Positions 1 through 15,050 of a DNA stretch of 64,000 nucleotides are shown here, piece by piece. This DNA is from Meloidogyne chitwoodi (lineage: Eukaryota > Nematoda > Chromadorea > Rhabditida > Meloidogynidae): NCBI GenBank assembly GCA_015183035.1, contig JACZZP010000005.1, positions 2,108,001-2,172,000 on the forward strand. Direction: 5' to 3'. Below the pieces are notes generated by a model. It saw nothing but the letters and a program-made list of their open reading frames with translations. It had not been told where the DNA came from and made no database searches. A program made the translations under genes and the position numbers. Numbering within the stretch: the stretch's first letter is position 1; each line of letters starts with the position of its first letter.

Positions 1-3000
1 TGGTTTTGTACTTTCTTTTGCTATTTTTCCAAATTTGGGTAATTTCCCTAATGTTCAAATTCCGAATTATCAGAGGCCTATTGTTATTGTTCAAGTTAGT
101 TTTTCTAAAAAAAGAAGATAGATAATTTAATTATTAATTTAAAAAAAAAAAGATATGTGTGGAAATGAGAAAATTAAGTTATATATTTTTAAATTTTACC
201 GAATTTTAAATTTAAATCCCTTTTTATTTAACTTTAGGTCGCAACCTTTGATAAGACATTTTTAGTCAAAAATCGTTATTGTAGTCAAATTGATTAAATT
301 TAAAAAAAAATCAATTTTATTAAATTAATTAGACATCTTTGAATTATATTTTTAAATATTCCATTGCTAAAATTAAAACAAAAAAATTTTTACATTTTTC
401 CAAAATTAAAAGACTAAAAAAATAAATTTTAAAAATTTATTAATTAATTAAAAAAGGAAGGTGATAAATCAGTAGTAAAGCCTGAAGGTCAAGGTGAAGG
501 AAAAAAAGAATTAAAAGAACATGCACATCGCCATGATGCTCATAATGAAGAAGAAGTTGAAGATAATGGAGATGCTTTGTCAGCAGCAATGTTTTTTCAT
601 GGAAATGCAACACATGTACATGAAGGTTTTTAAATTTTAATTAAAAATTGGTCCCTTAAATACTCTTTTTACCTTTGCTAAAGAAAGTAACAGTTAACAA
701 ACAAATTAACTATCCAATTTTTTATTTTAGCTTAGTAAACTAAGCTTACAAAAATAACAAATACACGTCCTATTGAAATGGCAATATTCTAAAAAATAGG
801 TATAAATACATTTAAAATTAATTAATCAAAATATTAGATATTTAGTAAATTTTATTAAATATAAACCAAAATTTAGTTTTTTTGAAATAATTCAACAAAA
901 ATAAAATTTTATAGAAAATTATTTACATATGTTAATTCCGAGGAATAATAGAAACATTAAATTGGAGAATCTAAGTTTTCTGCTTTTATAAACTTTGAAT
1001 TTTATCACTAAAAATAAATAAATTTAAAATTAAGGTGAAGGCACACTTGCCGCGGAAATTTCCAAACATGTCAGAATTTATTGTTGGATTCTAACTGGAC
1101 AACAATTTCACGAAAAACGGGCAATCCATGTAAAAGCAACTTGGGCAAAAAGATGTAATAAATTTGTGTTTATGTCTTCTATAGATGACAGTTCTTTGCC
1201 TGCCGTTAATTTAAATATTTCTGAAGGAAGGTTATTTAATTAATTTAAATATAAGGGAGTATAGATTACTTATAGAATTTTTATTATTTTTTAGTTTATT
1301 AGGTTTGAGCTTTTTACTGGCAAAAACTAACTAGAATTTTTCTTTCAATTTATTTTCTAAAATAGATTTTTTGGTTATCAAATTTGAACAATAAAAATTA
1401 AATTTATTAATGAAAATGTCGGACAGGATTCGATCGGGTTTAATGAAGTTCCGAGTCATAATCACGGGTTTTTTAATATCTCTTGATAAATTTTGAACTG
1501 GAATAATCCCAAAAATTTGGCCTGATCCAATCTGGTTATATCCATAAAATTCGATTTAAATTTAAAAAAATTATCTTTTACCTACTTTAATTACTAAAGA
1601 TAAGCTTTATTTAATAAAAATAATTTTTAAAAAATAAATAAAAATATAATTTAGAGAACATCTCTGGGGAAAAACTAAAGCAGCATTCAAATATGCATAC
1701 GACCACTATTTAGTTATTAAATTTTGTTAAATTTAATATTTATTTTTTAATTTTTTAAACAGAATGATTATGATTGGTTTTTAAAAGCAGATGATGATAC
1801 TTTTGTTATTTTGGAAAATTTACGTTATTTATTAATGCCTCATCCACCCGAAGAACCAATATATTTTGGTTATAAATTTAAACCTTTTATTAAACAGGTT
1901 TTTTTAGAATTAAATAAATTTTAAAATTTAAATTAAAATTAATTTAAGGGATATATGAGTGGAGGTGCCGGTTATGTTGTTAGCAGACAAGCACTTAAAC
2001 TTTTTGTTGAGAAGGGCCTTCCAAATAAAACTGCTTGCAGAGTTTGTTAATTTATTAGTATTTTTTATTTATTTTTTTATTTAATTTTATTTTTTGTTTG
2101 GAAAAAATTGGTACATTTCAGTTTTTCCTAAAATCATCCCATTTGAGTCTCATTACTTGAAAAACAAATTTATCAAAAATTAATGTTTATTAAATTAGAA
2201 TTAAATTTTCTTTTTTAGCAAGATGAAAACGGTGCTGAAGATGCAGAAATGGGTAAATGTTTATCAGAAATTGGAGTAAAAGCAGGAGATTCTCGTGATA
2301 CTGAAGGCCATCATCGTTTTTTCCCTTTTGTGCCTGAACATCATTTAACGCCGGGACACGTTGATCCAAGTTTTTGGTTTTGGCAATATACATATTATCC
2401 GATAGAACAGGTTTTCTTTTTTTGCTTAATTAATTAGTAATAGATTACCTCATATGAAATAAAGTTAATAATTCTTAATAGAATGAAAAAAAATTTAATT
2501 TTAAATTTAGTAAAATTATTAGTTATTTTTGTAATGTTGAGGTGATTCTATTTAGTTTAAAAATTAAGTAATAAATTAGCTTAAAATATAATAATAACAA
2601 TTTTAATAAAAAATTAGTTTCATTTTACTTAATATTAAATAAATGAAAATACTTGCAGTATTAAATTTATAAGATTAAAACTTGTTGCGTGAACGACCTT
2701 TAAAGATTAAAGAATTATTTTTGTAAGTCAAGCATTGTTTTGACTAAAAAATTTTTTTATATAAAATAGTAATGACGAGGGGAATTAATTGTTTATTGGA
2801 AATAAAGTAAAAAACTTTATATTTGGGGTTGGGGTATCCCATAAAAATATCCTAACATAACATAAATTTGTAAAATCATTGAATCTGTCTGTTTTGAGTA
2901 TAATTATTGTGTTTTATAAAAAATATTTAAAAAAAGAAGTAAAATAGTCTTTTCTACGTCTTTAAATTTTTTAAAAACAAATTAATTTTGTCAAAATAAT

Positions 3001-3594
3001 TTTAAGGGGCCAAACTGTTGCAGTGATTATGCTATTTCGTTTCATTATGTCCATCCTGGTCTTATGTATGTCTTATAATTAATTAAATTATTTTTATTTA
3101 TTTTTAATTATCCTTGTTTCCAAAATTTTAATCATATTGTTATTGAAACATAAGAGAGGCACTAGAAAACTCAAAAGAGTAAAAGTAAGGGAACATCTAA
3201 CAATAAATGAAAAAATTAAATTTTTACCCAAATGTTGAATCTTTTTTACTCTTTTATTTGTTGATTATGCCCTTTTTAATAGAATGATAATTTATAAATT
3301 TTAAAGAAACCTATGGGAATAGTATTTGATCAAAAGTTATTGTTTTTTAATTTTAGGTATGTACTTGAATATTTAATTTATCATTTGAGACCTTTTGGAC
3401 GTGAAACTCATTTACTCAAAATTGATAAAGATGACATAAAAGATGATCCTAAAGCAAAAGCAGCAGCTAATCAAAAATTATTAAAGGTTGCTTACCAATT
3501 GGCAATAAAAAATATGGGAGAGGATGATGCTTTCAAAAAGAATGAATCATCCGATTTGCCTAAATTAATTGAAAGGTTTAAAATTAAAAATTAA
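1..3594 (+). CDS. C1GALT1: Core 1 beta-1,3-galactosyltransferase (C1GALT1/T-synthase), 5' end outside window
   Basis: Type II Golgi glycosyltransferase that adds galactose to O-linked GalNAc (core 1 O-glycans). Exons: 1-94 (partial), 457-625, 1035-1230, 1655-1712, 1763-1897, 1949-2041, 2219-2410, 3007-3065, 3357-3594; all joins keep phase, giving at least 411 codons. Family marks seen in order: [18 protein letters not shown], the metal-binding acidic motif in [38 protein letters not shown] and [21 protein letters not shown], then [10 protein letters not shown] near the C-terminus. The stem between exon 1 and the catalytic domain is charged and His/Glu-rich. The 1-94 exon is linked only by phase 0 and a GTTAGT donor, so that join is less certain. 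The initiator codon and most of the membrane anchor lie upstream of the window. Confidence 0.93.
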
Positions 3595-4579
3595 GAAAAC
3601 TAACACGAAAAAAATTTTTTTAAGACGATAACTCCAATTTTAAAAAAATAATTGAAAATTTATTTTTAATTTTTGAAAAATTCAAAAAAATGTTTGTTTA
3701 AAATAGGAGTTCAAATTATTATTATTTTTTATCTTTTTTTTGCCTTTTTTTTAAAGCTCATTATTCTATTTCTCTTTTCTTTCCTATACATTCCTTTTTA
3801 AAAAATGTCCCGGTAAAAAGCCTACCTTTTGGGATTTTAAACGAAAAATTTTTTTTATTTTAAATTTGTTAATTTTTATTATTTTTGGCTTTTAATAGTA
3901 CTTTTTAGCCTTTTTTGTCTAATTTTTAATTTAAATTTTTTTTTAAATTAAAAAGAAATTTAATTTTTTATAATGGGACTTTAAATTATTTTTTAATTTT
4001 TTTATTCTTTGGAAAAAATTTTTTCAATTAAAAAAAAAAATACTTTTAAGACAGAGGCTAAATAGTATATGTTATATAAGTAATTTATTTCTCTCCGTTT
4101 TTAATTGATTTTATTTTTACAACGATCCTTTATTTTTTATTTCTTTTATTTGTATGTAATATTTCTTCTTTTATAATATAATTTTCCAGTCATTCCTTCA
4201 ATATTTTATTTAATTACTATTTGTCAGCAATATTTATAAATACTAAAAGTATTTTTATTATTTTTGTTAAGCTTTATATTTTTTAAATAATTTAAAATCT
4301 TTAATTAATAAAAAAAATTTGAATTAAATAAATTTTTAAGCAGAATAATTAAAAAAGATTTTGAATTATATTTTCATATTTTTGTTAAAAAATTTAAATA
4401 TATATTTTATAAAAATTTCGAGGGTTTTAATTATTTATTCTTTATTATTTAATTTATTCTACATATTTATAATATTGAATATATATATATTTTTAAATAA
4501 TTTCTATTTATTTTTTATAAGCAACAGATTTAACACAAAACTAAAATTTAATTTTTGTCTGCTATATAAAAGCGTCTAG
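3595..4579. other. Intergenic, no gene seen
   Basis: A+T-rich sequence with long T runs and a weak 72-codon Asn/Ile/Phe-rich open frame at 4361-4579. That frame looks like chance in such composition. I see no splice-linked exons, repeats or RNA signals here. Confidence 0.6.
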
Positions 4580-5362
4580 GGAGACTATTTCTATTCAAAG
4601 AATGTATCGGTAATCCAAAAATGCCAGTCTTTTCAAAAATTTATCTGCATTGGAAGTAGGGCTGTGATAGAAACAAAAATTCAATCAAAATGCACTTTTT
4701 GGGGTGTTTTGTCGGAAAGTATTTTTGAAGATGGTCATTTGCTTCTTATCAATATTGACATGGACAATACAAAAAATAAATACTGATAAAACGTATGATT
4801 TAAAATAAGTTTATATTAATTGCTACATTTAATTAACAAAAATGGCGACTAATTTAATCTCAAAAAATTACAATTAAATAAAAATGGATGGCGAGAATAA
4901 TTTTAAAATTAATGAAGCATTTTAAATTTTTAAGAGATTATTAAAATTGTAAAGCCTAGATAAAATTTAAAATGGGATAATTAAAAAAAACATTTCAAAA
5001 AAAGTATTTCTGTAATAATTTATTTATTTTCTAGTTTTCTCAACAATTCTCCAACGAATAAGGTATTTCCGTTCTCTGTCCACTCTTAGCGAGATTGTAG
5101 TTTTTTAATTCCATGCATGACTGACAACGCATCTGTTGCTTCATTACAGATTTCTTTCAATGCTCTAAAAATGTAAATTTTTTAATATATTTAAATATTA
5201 AATAATCAAAATTAAATATTCTAAACATTTTTTCGAAAAATACGTATTTTTAGGATTGTGGCCCAGTATGTTACCAGTTAAAAATTAAAACGATTGAACC
5301 TGAACTACGAAAAGCAACGCAGGGAATAGTCAAAGAAGGTTCAGAAATACAAATATCACCAG
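4580..5362 (+). pseudogene. Two exon-like scraps resembling Enhancer of zeste (EZH/MES-2)
   Basis: Two open stretches on the + strand stand out from the background. 4580-4786 follows a CTAG acceptor-like site, has no ATG and ends in TGA. It contains SKNVSVIQKCQSFQKFICIG and WGVLSESIFEDG, which recall the end of the CXC region and the start of the SET domain in E(z) proteins. 5254-5362 is framed by a TAG acceptor and a GT donor. It reads DCGPVCYQL, recalling the CGPxCY motif that precedes CXC in EZH. The order is reversed relative to EZH, and the second scrap lies inside an intron of the minus-strand gene. A rearranged pseudogene fragment fits best; chance similarity remains possible, since the resemblance is from memory. 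Confidence 0.25.
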
Positions 5363-7074
5363 GTTTCATAATTATTTAAAAAATTTTACACTTACTGTGG
5401 ACATTCTTGATCAAATTCACTATTCTCGTAACTGATATCCAAATCTTCAGAATTTTGTTGACAAGTACTGAATAATAATTTTTTAATAATATAATTTAAA
5501 TTAATCAATACTTGTTTTCTTGACTGCAATTATCATCAAAACTAAAAGGCTTAGGCTCAATATCAAGGATTTCACTTTTCACATTGCGGAGTAAAGTAGT
5601 CTCATCAAGTTTCGCGCTTTGTTGATTGTTCTCTTTCACATCACTAAAAATGCAAAAAATTACTTTTTCCATGTTTATCTATTTATTAAAACGGGGATTT
5701 CATTAATTTTCGACCCTAGATTTGATCCAAATTTGTGTTAAAAATTTAGAAATTTCTAGTTATTAGGGTGTAATAATAGGACATTACTGAATAGTAAACA
5801 CACCAATCAGTAGTAAGTTTGATTGATCCATCACTGAACCGCTTCAAAGGTGTCGTTTTTCTTTGAACTGAAGACCTGAAATTTGAAAACATTAATTTGT
5901 TTTAATTAGGGTAATTTTAGGATTTTGTTTATTGCCTTAATATCTTATTTTTAACACTATTTTAGGCACCCCATGTTTTTATTTACAGTAAAAAAATGAG
6001 AGCTAAGAAATATAGGGAAGATCTACAGCTGGCAATACTTCCAAGTTATGACGCCACAGGGAAAATTAACACATTTTATGCACAAATTAGTTTAACATTT
6101 TTTTCAAAAATGTCATCGAATCAAAACCATTTTGTTTTACTGCACAGATATCCTTAGGGCATTTACTCAGTTGTGCGTGAAAGATAAAAAATATACAAGT
6201 ACACTGCTGGCCAGAATATAAAACACATATGCAAGGATCAAATAGATTTATAGAAAATAAAGTTAAAGCGTCGCAACGTTAATTATCATATAATTCTATT
6301 CTCAATTAAATGGTAAGAACAACTATACTGAACTCATAAATTCAAACCTTGTGGAGTCCGTTTTCTTGTCATGTTCGATTTCCATCGCATCTGGTGTAGT
6401 ACACGACCTTTGAAACGAAGATTCCATATTCTCAGATTTTTTATTCTACAAGCATAATTTAAAGTCATTTTTTTAAATAAACAAACCTTAAGCCGCAAAT
6501 ACTGCCCAGACAATTTGTCATTTTCCATAATTAAATTTTCATTCTCTTCTTTGTAAAAAACAATTCTTTCTTCTTGTAGGATTGCATCATTTTTTAATTG
6601 TTCATTTTCTTTATTAAGCATCTCAATTTGTAAAAAATATTCAGTACATCTTTCTTCTAGTTTTTTATTATCATAATTTTTATTCTCTAATAATATATTA
6701 ATTTTATTTTTTTCATCTTCTACTACATGCAAATTTTCAATTTTAGAAGAAAGTTCACTATTTGCAACTTCACATTTCTGGCTCAGCAATTCTATTTCAT
6801 TTAAAAATTTAGCATTTGTCATTTTGCTTTCCTTTTTCATCTTCTTAATATCATTAAAGTAGCTCTCAGCATCCTGAAAACAAAGGATGCATTTGTCCTT
6901 ACAACATCCCAGAAATTTGCTGATAAATTCTTTCCTCTATAAATAACATAATAATTTTAAAATAATTTTAACTACCTCCACACCAAGTTCTTCGAGACGG
7001 TCAGCTATTTTTTCAGTTGAAGTTTTTTTCTTTCGTTGATTTTTTTGAAGTGCAATATTTTCCAGTGTAGTCAT
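5086..7074 (-). CDS. 333-aa coiled-coil protein, possibly shugoshin-like
   Basis: Exons (minus): 7074-6976, 6936-6487, 6445-6348, 5875-5804, 5643-5512, 5467-5396, 5164-5086. Phases 0,0,2,2,2,2 all match and the sum is 1002 nt. The start is the first ATG, giving MTTLENIALQKNQRKKK. Residues about 80-180 form a long Leu/Asn/Glu heptad coiled coil (for example LENKNYDNKKLEERCTEYF). A basic patch, RKTTPLKRFSDGSIKL, follows, then an acidic Ser/Asn/Glu region. The end is LKEICNEATDALSVMHGIKK. An N-terminal coiled coil plus a short basic C-terminal motif is the layout of shugoshin (centromeric cohesin protector), which is very divergent in nematodes. I infer this only from layout; a generic coiled-coil protein is equally possible. 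The exon structure is well supported. Confidence 0.7.
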
Positions 7075-9600
7075 TAGTTGCTAAATATCACTTGCTTATA
7101 AAAGTGTGTCAAAAAAGCAAAATCTGCAGTTATGCAGTATTATTGCTTATATTTATTTAGTTATTAATGTAGTTCGTGGGGAATAAACCCTGGCTATTAA
7201 TAAAAAAATTTTTTAGAAAGCTCAAATTGATAAAATGTTATATAGAAATCTAAGCATTAATAAGTTTAGAATTTTCGAAAAAATCAGACAATTTAAGAAA
7301 CAAGAGAAATTTTAGAAATTAAAGTGAACTAAATTAGCAAAATTTATGCATGCGGCGCTGAAATTCGCCTTACTCATTAAATGATTTGTTTACAATTTAT
7401 ATGTACTTTAAAATAAAAGTATTAAATATTTTTTTATAGTAAAGAATTTAAATTTCCAGATTTCCAAATAGCGTAACTTTTTTAAGTTTCGCATTTCGCT
7501 TTTACAATTTTTTGCAATTGCGTTCAGTCCTATTTAGCCGCGATAAATCAGCTCGCGAATAGGCGGGCTCATCCCATCAAATGTTTTAGAAAGCTTATGC
7601 GAAATAATAGTTTGGACATTTCAGGATTAAACCTATGTATTTAGGAAAAATAAACGTTTGTCAAAAAATCAATAAAACGAAATTAAATGATAATTTTAGA
7701 GATGCGAAATAAGTGAAGAACTAGTATTATTTAAGAGTGGGATTATATTAGAGGGTGGGGTTCTATTAAAGCAATGGGCTATATTAGAATAAATACGGTA
7801 ATAGTACTTTAAATATTAAAATATTGTAGCTAAAGTATATTTCCAAAAAATTAAAAAAACCTTATTCAATTATTTTCGTCACAATACAAGGAATAATTCA
7901 GCTGAAGTCCAGTACTAAACTTTTCAATATGCCAATAATTCAGTGAATATGCAGAAGATGAATTTTAGAAAATATTTACCTTAAAATTAAAAAAATTATT
8001 TTTATTTTTCATATTGATAAAAATGTGAATGTGCGTTCTTCACGTTTTTCAAACAAAATATAAAAAAGAGGGGGGTTGTATATATAAAATAAAAATTTAA
8101 TAATTTATGATTGTATTACCAAGAGAAAAAGAAGAGAAAGAAGAAAAATATTGAAATAAGCGAAAAAGGCGAGAAAAATGTGTGTTAATATTACAAAGTT
8201 TGTGTTTTGTTGACACGTAATGCATTAAGTAATAATAATATACCAGTTGTGTATGTGTAAAACATAATTGAATGTGTGCACTGCATTTTTACAAAAGAAA
8301 AAAATTTTCAATAGTGGCAGATGGTTGCGTACAATAATAGCTTTGTTCAGAGAGCACAAAAAATTTTAAAAATAAAATTAATTACAGCAGAAATGAGCAT
8401 GCAGTATATTTTATAATGAATGGCGCGTGCTCAATATCTAACAATAATACACAACCAGTCTTACTTTGCATGCACAATTAAGAAGGGTAATACTAAAATG
8501 ATGAAATGCATTTTTTAAGTTATTCCATATTTTTCGAATAATTAAGTAAATACATTAATGAAATTTAAAAAAAGGCGCTTGCCGATTTCCCAAGGGAAAT
8601 AAAGAAAAACAATAAGAAAATTAAAAAAATGATATACTGTCAGAACAGCAGATGGACTATTTAAATAATATTACAAAGAAAAAATAGAAAAATACATAAA
8701 TGATTGACAGATCTAATATAAAGATATTATAAAGTTAAATATATTTTTTAAATGAAATTACGCGAAGAATTAAATAGATAAAATTAAAAAAATAAAATTT
8801 TACATGATTTTGCCTTCTTTGAAGCTCCTTATAAATAATATTTTTAAGGGAACGCCTACAGCTGCATCCAAAAATTGATCACTCCCTATTGGACAAAATT
8901 TATGTGCACTAGAAATGTAAAATTTATATTTTTTAGTCAATTCTTATTCACGTGAACAATTGTTTTGTATCTATAAATAGATTTAATATAGAAAGTTTTT
9001 GCAAATATTATAAAAAAATTCTCTTATCATAAGAATCTGAGTAATAAAATAGTACAATGAGACAAATGTTTAAATAAAAAAGGAAAAAAATAAATAGAGG
9101 ATATAAATCAAAGGCTTAAAAAGTTTATTTATAAGCGATAAATAAATTGATTAAATAAAATGTTCAATTAAGGTAAATCCAGAATATCGACATAACCAAA
9201 ATATCAACACTAATTTCTCTTTTTAATTTTAATGTTTAGATCTAATATAAAGATGAGTGTGCAGATATAATTTCTGAAATTGATTTTGACTTTACAGATT
9301 TTGTTTTTAGCACAGATTATATTTGGTTTAATTTATTTAATGTTTTTTAGTATTTTCGTTTCTACTACAGAAATTTTATAACAATATTCTTTCCATTTTT
9401 TGCTCTTCTGCTACTGCTAAATAAGTTAAAAGAAAGGTAAAATAAATTAATTCATTTAAAAAATAAAAAAATTCTTTTTTTATCTAAAAAATTTTTTTAA
9501 CGTGACAATAAGATAAAAATTACTAAAAAATAATTAAAGTCAAAATTATAAATATAAAACATATTAATTAATTAAAATTTTTCTAAAAATATAAGATAAA
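7075..9600. other. Long gene-free intergenic region
   Basis: About 2.5 kb of A+T-rich sequence without a convincing open frame on either strand. It has scattered TG-rich words around 8.0-8.5 kb and short inverted stretches, but nothing I can name. It may hold 5' regulatory sequence of the coiled-coil gene next to 7074. Confidence 0.55.
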
Positions 9601-9644
9601 ATTATTATAATAGTTAGTTAATTTGCTGATGATAAAGTGTTTTT

Positions 9645-9673
9645 ATTTTTGGAAGCCTGAATTGTTTTCAGGT
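9645..9673 (+). ncRNA. Sm-class small RNA unit 1 (Sm site + 3' hairpin)
   Basis: ATTTTTGGAA matches the nematode Sm-binding site (as in SL and SmY RNAs). It is followed by GCCTGAA-loop-TTCAGG, a 6-bp stem with a 5-nt loop. The 5' limit of the RNA cannot be fixed by eye. It belongs to a cluster of six such units, all on the + strand. Confidence 0.45.
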
Positions 9674-9882
9674 AAATTATCAAATTTTGGGATGTTTTTA
9701 TGTTATTAGTGAAGAAACAAAAAAGCTGGATTTTCAGTTATTTTTTAGTGAAATTAAAACAAACAATTGCATTAAAGCAATATTATTAATTTAAAACATT
9801 TATTATTTTATTAAAATTTTTTAAAAAAGGTCTATTTTAATAGAAAATTTTGTGCTATGTGCTTTGCCGGCCTTCCTATTAT

Positions 9883-9910
9883 ATTTTTGGATGTCGGAGT
9901 AATTTCCGGC
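9883..9910 (+). ncRNA. Sm-class small RNA unit 2
   Basis: ATTTTTGGAT is followed by a hairpin whose stem is GTCGGA paired with TCCGGC. Compared with units 1 and 3, both arms have changed together, so pairing is kept by compensatory substitutions and a G-T wobble. The 250 bp between units 1 and 2 is repeated between units 4 and 5, so the pair was duplicated as a block. Confidence 0.45.
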
Positions 9911-10160
9911 AATTTACAAATAAATAGTTTTAAGGAGTAAAAATAAGCTTAAAACTTGAAAGGCTTTTATACTTGATCATTTTAAAAAATTCATTAATTT
10001 TTAAAGTTTTTTTTTAACTGACTTTGAAATAAATACCAATTATTCTAATAAATATTCACAAAATTAAAAATAAAACATATTAATTAATAAATTAAAATTT
10101 ATTTAAAAATTTTAATTTTTTATATTATTTGAGTGTGTTTGTGTGGTCCTCAACTCCTTT

Positions 10161-10189
10161 ATTTTTGGAAGCCTGAATGATTTTCAGGC
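10161..10189 (+). ncRNA. Sm-class small RNA unit 3
   Basis: ATTTTTGGAA is followed by a perfect 7-bp stem, GCCTGAA with TTCAGGC, and a 5-nt loop. Just upstream, TGAG and CTCA around 10131-10155 could form a 5' stem, as expected for SmY RNA, but this is weak. Confidence 0.48.
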
Positions 10190-10491
10190 AAAAAGTATAA
10201 ATAATTCAAAACAATAATTTTAGAATTTCAAAAAAATTTTTTTTTAATCCTGACTCTTTGAAATATTCGAATTTTTAAAAAATAATTAAATTCAAAATTA
10301 AAAATATAAAAACATTAATATATAAATTAAAAAATTTTAAAAGTTAAAGAGAAAATTATTAGTAAATTAATATTTTGGTGATTATGTTGTTTTTGTATTT
10401 TTGTAAATAATATTAATTAATTAATTAAAATAATTTTAAAAGTTATAAAGAAAAATGATGACAAGTTTATATTTTTTAGATTGCTTTTTGT

Positions 10492-10518
10492 ATTTTTGGA
10501 AGTCTGAATTTTTCAGGC
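10492..10518 (+). ncRNA. Sm-class small RNA unit 4
   Basis: ATTTTTGGAA is followed by GTCTGAA/TTCAGGC (7 bp including one T-G wobble) with a 3-nt loop. The downstream flank (10519-10680) matches the flank of unit 1 (9674-9830) almost word for word. Confidence 0.45.
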
Positions 10519-10724
10519 AAATTTTTAACTTTTGGGAAGGTTTTTATATTATTAATGAAAAAATAAAAAAGTTTGATTTTTCTTTTTTTTTGGAAATTAA
10601 AACAAATTATTGCATTTAAAGCAATATTATTAATTTAAAACATATTTATTATTTTATTAAAATTTTTTTAAAAAGGATTACTTTATGATAAAATGTTGGG
10701 TATGACAAATTCTTCCTGCTATCT

Positions 10725-10752
10725 ATTTTTGAAAGCCTGAATAAGTTCGGGC
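10725..10752 (+). ncRNA. Sm-class small RNA unit 5
   Basis: ATTTTTGAAA is followed by GCCTGAA/TTCGGGC, a 7-bp stem with one wobble and a 4-nt loop. The Sm site has GA where the other units have GG, so this copy may be weaker. Confidence 0.4.
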
Positions 10753-11390
10753 AAATTATCAAAAAATAATTTTAAATAGTAAAAAAGTTTAGATTATGCA
10801 TTTCTAAAAAAATACGCCTCAAAAACCTAAAAAATAAAAAATGGTTAAAAATACTTATCTATAGAGGACTCTGCTTTATTTAAATTTTTTAATCTTATTT
10901 TATTAATTTATTTTTTTTTTAACAGAAAATTTTAATTTTCACAAATAAAAAAATTACATAAAAATAAAAACATATAAAATTTATAAATTAATTTTACTTT
11001 GATTTTAAAATATTTTAACATTAAATATAATTATAAATATTCATTCTATTATTTTTAAATATTAATTTAAGAGTATTTTTTAAAAATTTAAAAATATCTT
11101 AATTTTTAAATTTTACCGATTATTTTAGATTTTCTGAGCTTATAGCTTAAAAATAATTAATTTATAATATGCAAAACTTTCTTCAAATTTGTAATCAACA
11201 ATGCCAGAAATTAAGTTAAAAAACACACCTTTTTAAATTCAAAACAATTTTCGGGAAAAACTGAAATTTTCTCAGGGATTGCCTTAATTTACAAATATTT
11301 GCTTAATATTAATTATTTAATTCATTCATTCAAATAAAATTTAATAAAAAAACAAAAAAGGATTTTTTTTCCTTATGAACATCCTTTAAT

Positions 11391-11415
11391 ATTTTTGGAA
11401 GCCTTTAATTAGGCT
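11391..11415 (+). ncRNA. Sm-class small RNA unit 6
   Basis: ATTTTTGGA is followed by AGCCT-loop-AGGCT, a 5-bp stem of different sequence from the other units but at the same place. A short upstream hairpin of AGGA and TCCT around a T run (11359-11373) could be the 5' stem. Confidence 0.4.
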
Positions 11416-11618
11416 ATTAATAAATTATTATTAACTCTGTTATATTTTAGTTTCTCATTTTAATTAATTTTATTAAAAAATTATAGCAGTTTTATAGTAA
11501 AAGTAGCCGAAAGAAATTCAAGTTTATTTTCAAAAAATAAGGAAAAACTTTTAAAATACCAAGCATTTATGTACTTAAAGATAAAATTAACCAATAACCT
11601 TTTTTCCAAAAATATTAT

Positions 11619-14025
<2,407 letters not shown>

Positions 14026-15050
14026 TTTACTAAGATAATGAAAAATCGTAAATCTGGAATGAAAAAATATAATGAAAAAACCAAGCAAAATTCATTTATA
14101 AAAACTAGGGCTGCCAAAAATATTGACGAAAAAGTTGCAAAATATTGATGAAAAAATCTCAAAATATCGCAAAAATATTGAAAAATCTGTGAAATATTAA
14201 CGGAATTTTTGACAATTTGTCATATTTTACCCTTGGTGACATTTTGTCACATTTTGCATTACTGACAATTTGTCATAATTTCCCTTACAAATTAGTTTTT
14301 TATTTTAGTTTATGTTTATCTCATTTTAATTAATTTTATTAAAATATTATATGTAATTATTTTTGATAAAAATTATTTTATAAGATTTTAAAAAGAGAAG
14401 AAAATTTTAATTTATATAATCTTATTGTTAATCCAAATCTTTTAAAAATAAATTTCTCATTTATCCAAGTAATAACTTCAATATAATAAAATCTAAAAAT
14501 CAAAAAATATACTAAATATAAATTAATTAAAAAAAATATCTAAAAATTTAAAGTTTAATTTATTTTACAATTTAAGTAAATTACTGACTCACTAGCGAGT
14601 TTGTCTTCTAAGGATATCTAGTTTGAGATTATTTTCAAATTTATTTATAAAATTTTAAAATAATTAAATTTATTAAAAATTACCAATAAATAAAAGCACC
14701 AAAATAAATAGAAATAAAAATTTCAATTTTGAAACTGTTGAGCGTTTGGAAATACCTAAGGTTGAGGGTTCCAAGCATTTTCTTTCAATTTTTATTTAAA
14801 CTTGGCATCCTGGGTTATCAAGAATGTTGATCATGAATTTAATAACAGATTTCATCAATTTAATGATTTTATCTATGATTTTTCATCAATTCTTGATTTT
14901 TTGTCACTACATTATCAGAGTAAGTCAAAATATATATTCATCGTTCATTTAGAAAATCTGGATCAACAGAACAACTTCCATGATAAAAAAAAGTGCTGAT
15001 GAACCAAGATACAGATATTTGAACATCTAAAAATAGAGAGAGAGAGTAAT
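14026..15050. other. Intergenic, degenerate repeats
   Basis: 14105-14290 holds imperfect repeats of AAATATTGA and of TTTGTCA/TGACA words. 14590-15050 has an open frame at 14802-14999 that looks like chance. The minus strand at about 15000-15028 could be a decayed third exon of the neighbouring Ly6-like pseudogene. Confidence 0.5.

Noticed and set aside
4361..4579. 72-codon + strand open frame rich in Ile, Asn and Phe
   Set aside because: Composition is that of random A+T-rich DNA; no splice links or domain.
9600..11415. Calling the Sm units spliced-leader RNA genes outright
   Set aside because: No recognisable SL exon followed by a GT donor was found 60-80 bases upstream of the Sm sites, so the more general Sm-class call was kept.
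14802..14999. 65-codon + strand open frame near 14.8 kb
   Set aside because: No splice neighbours, and the minus strand here is better explained as flanking the Ly6-like pseudogene.
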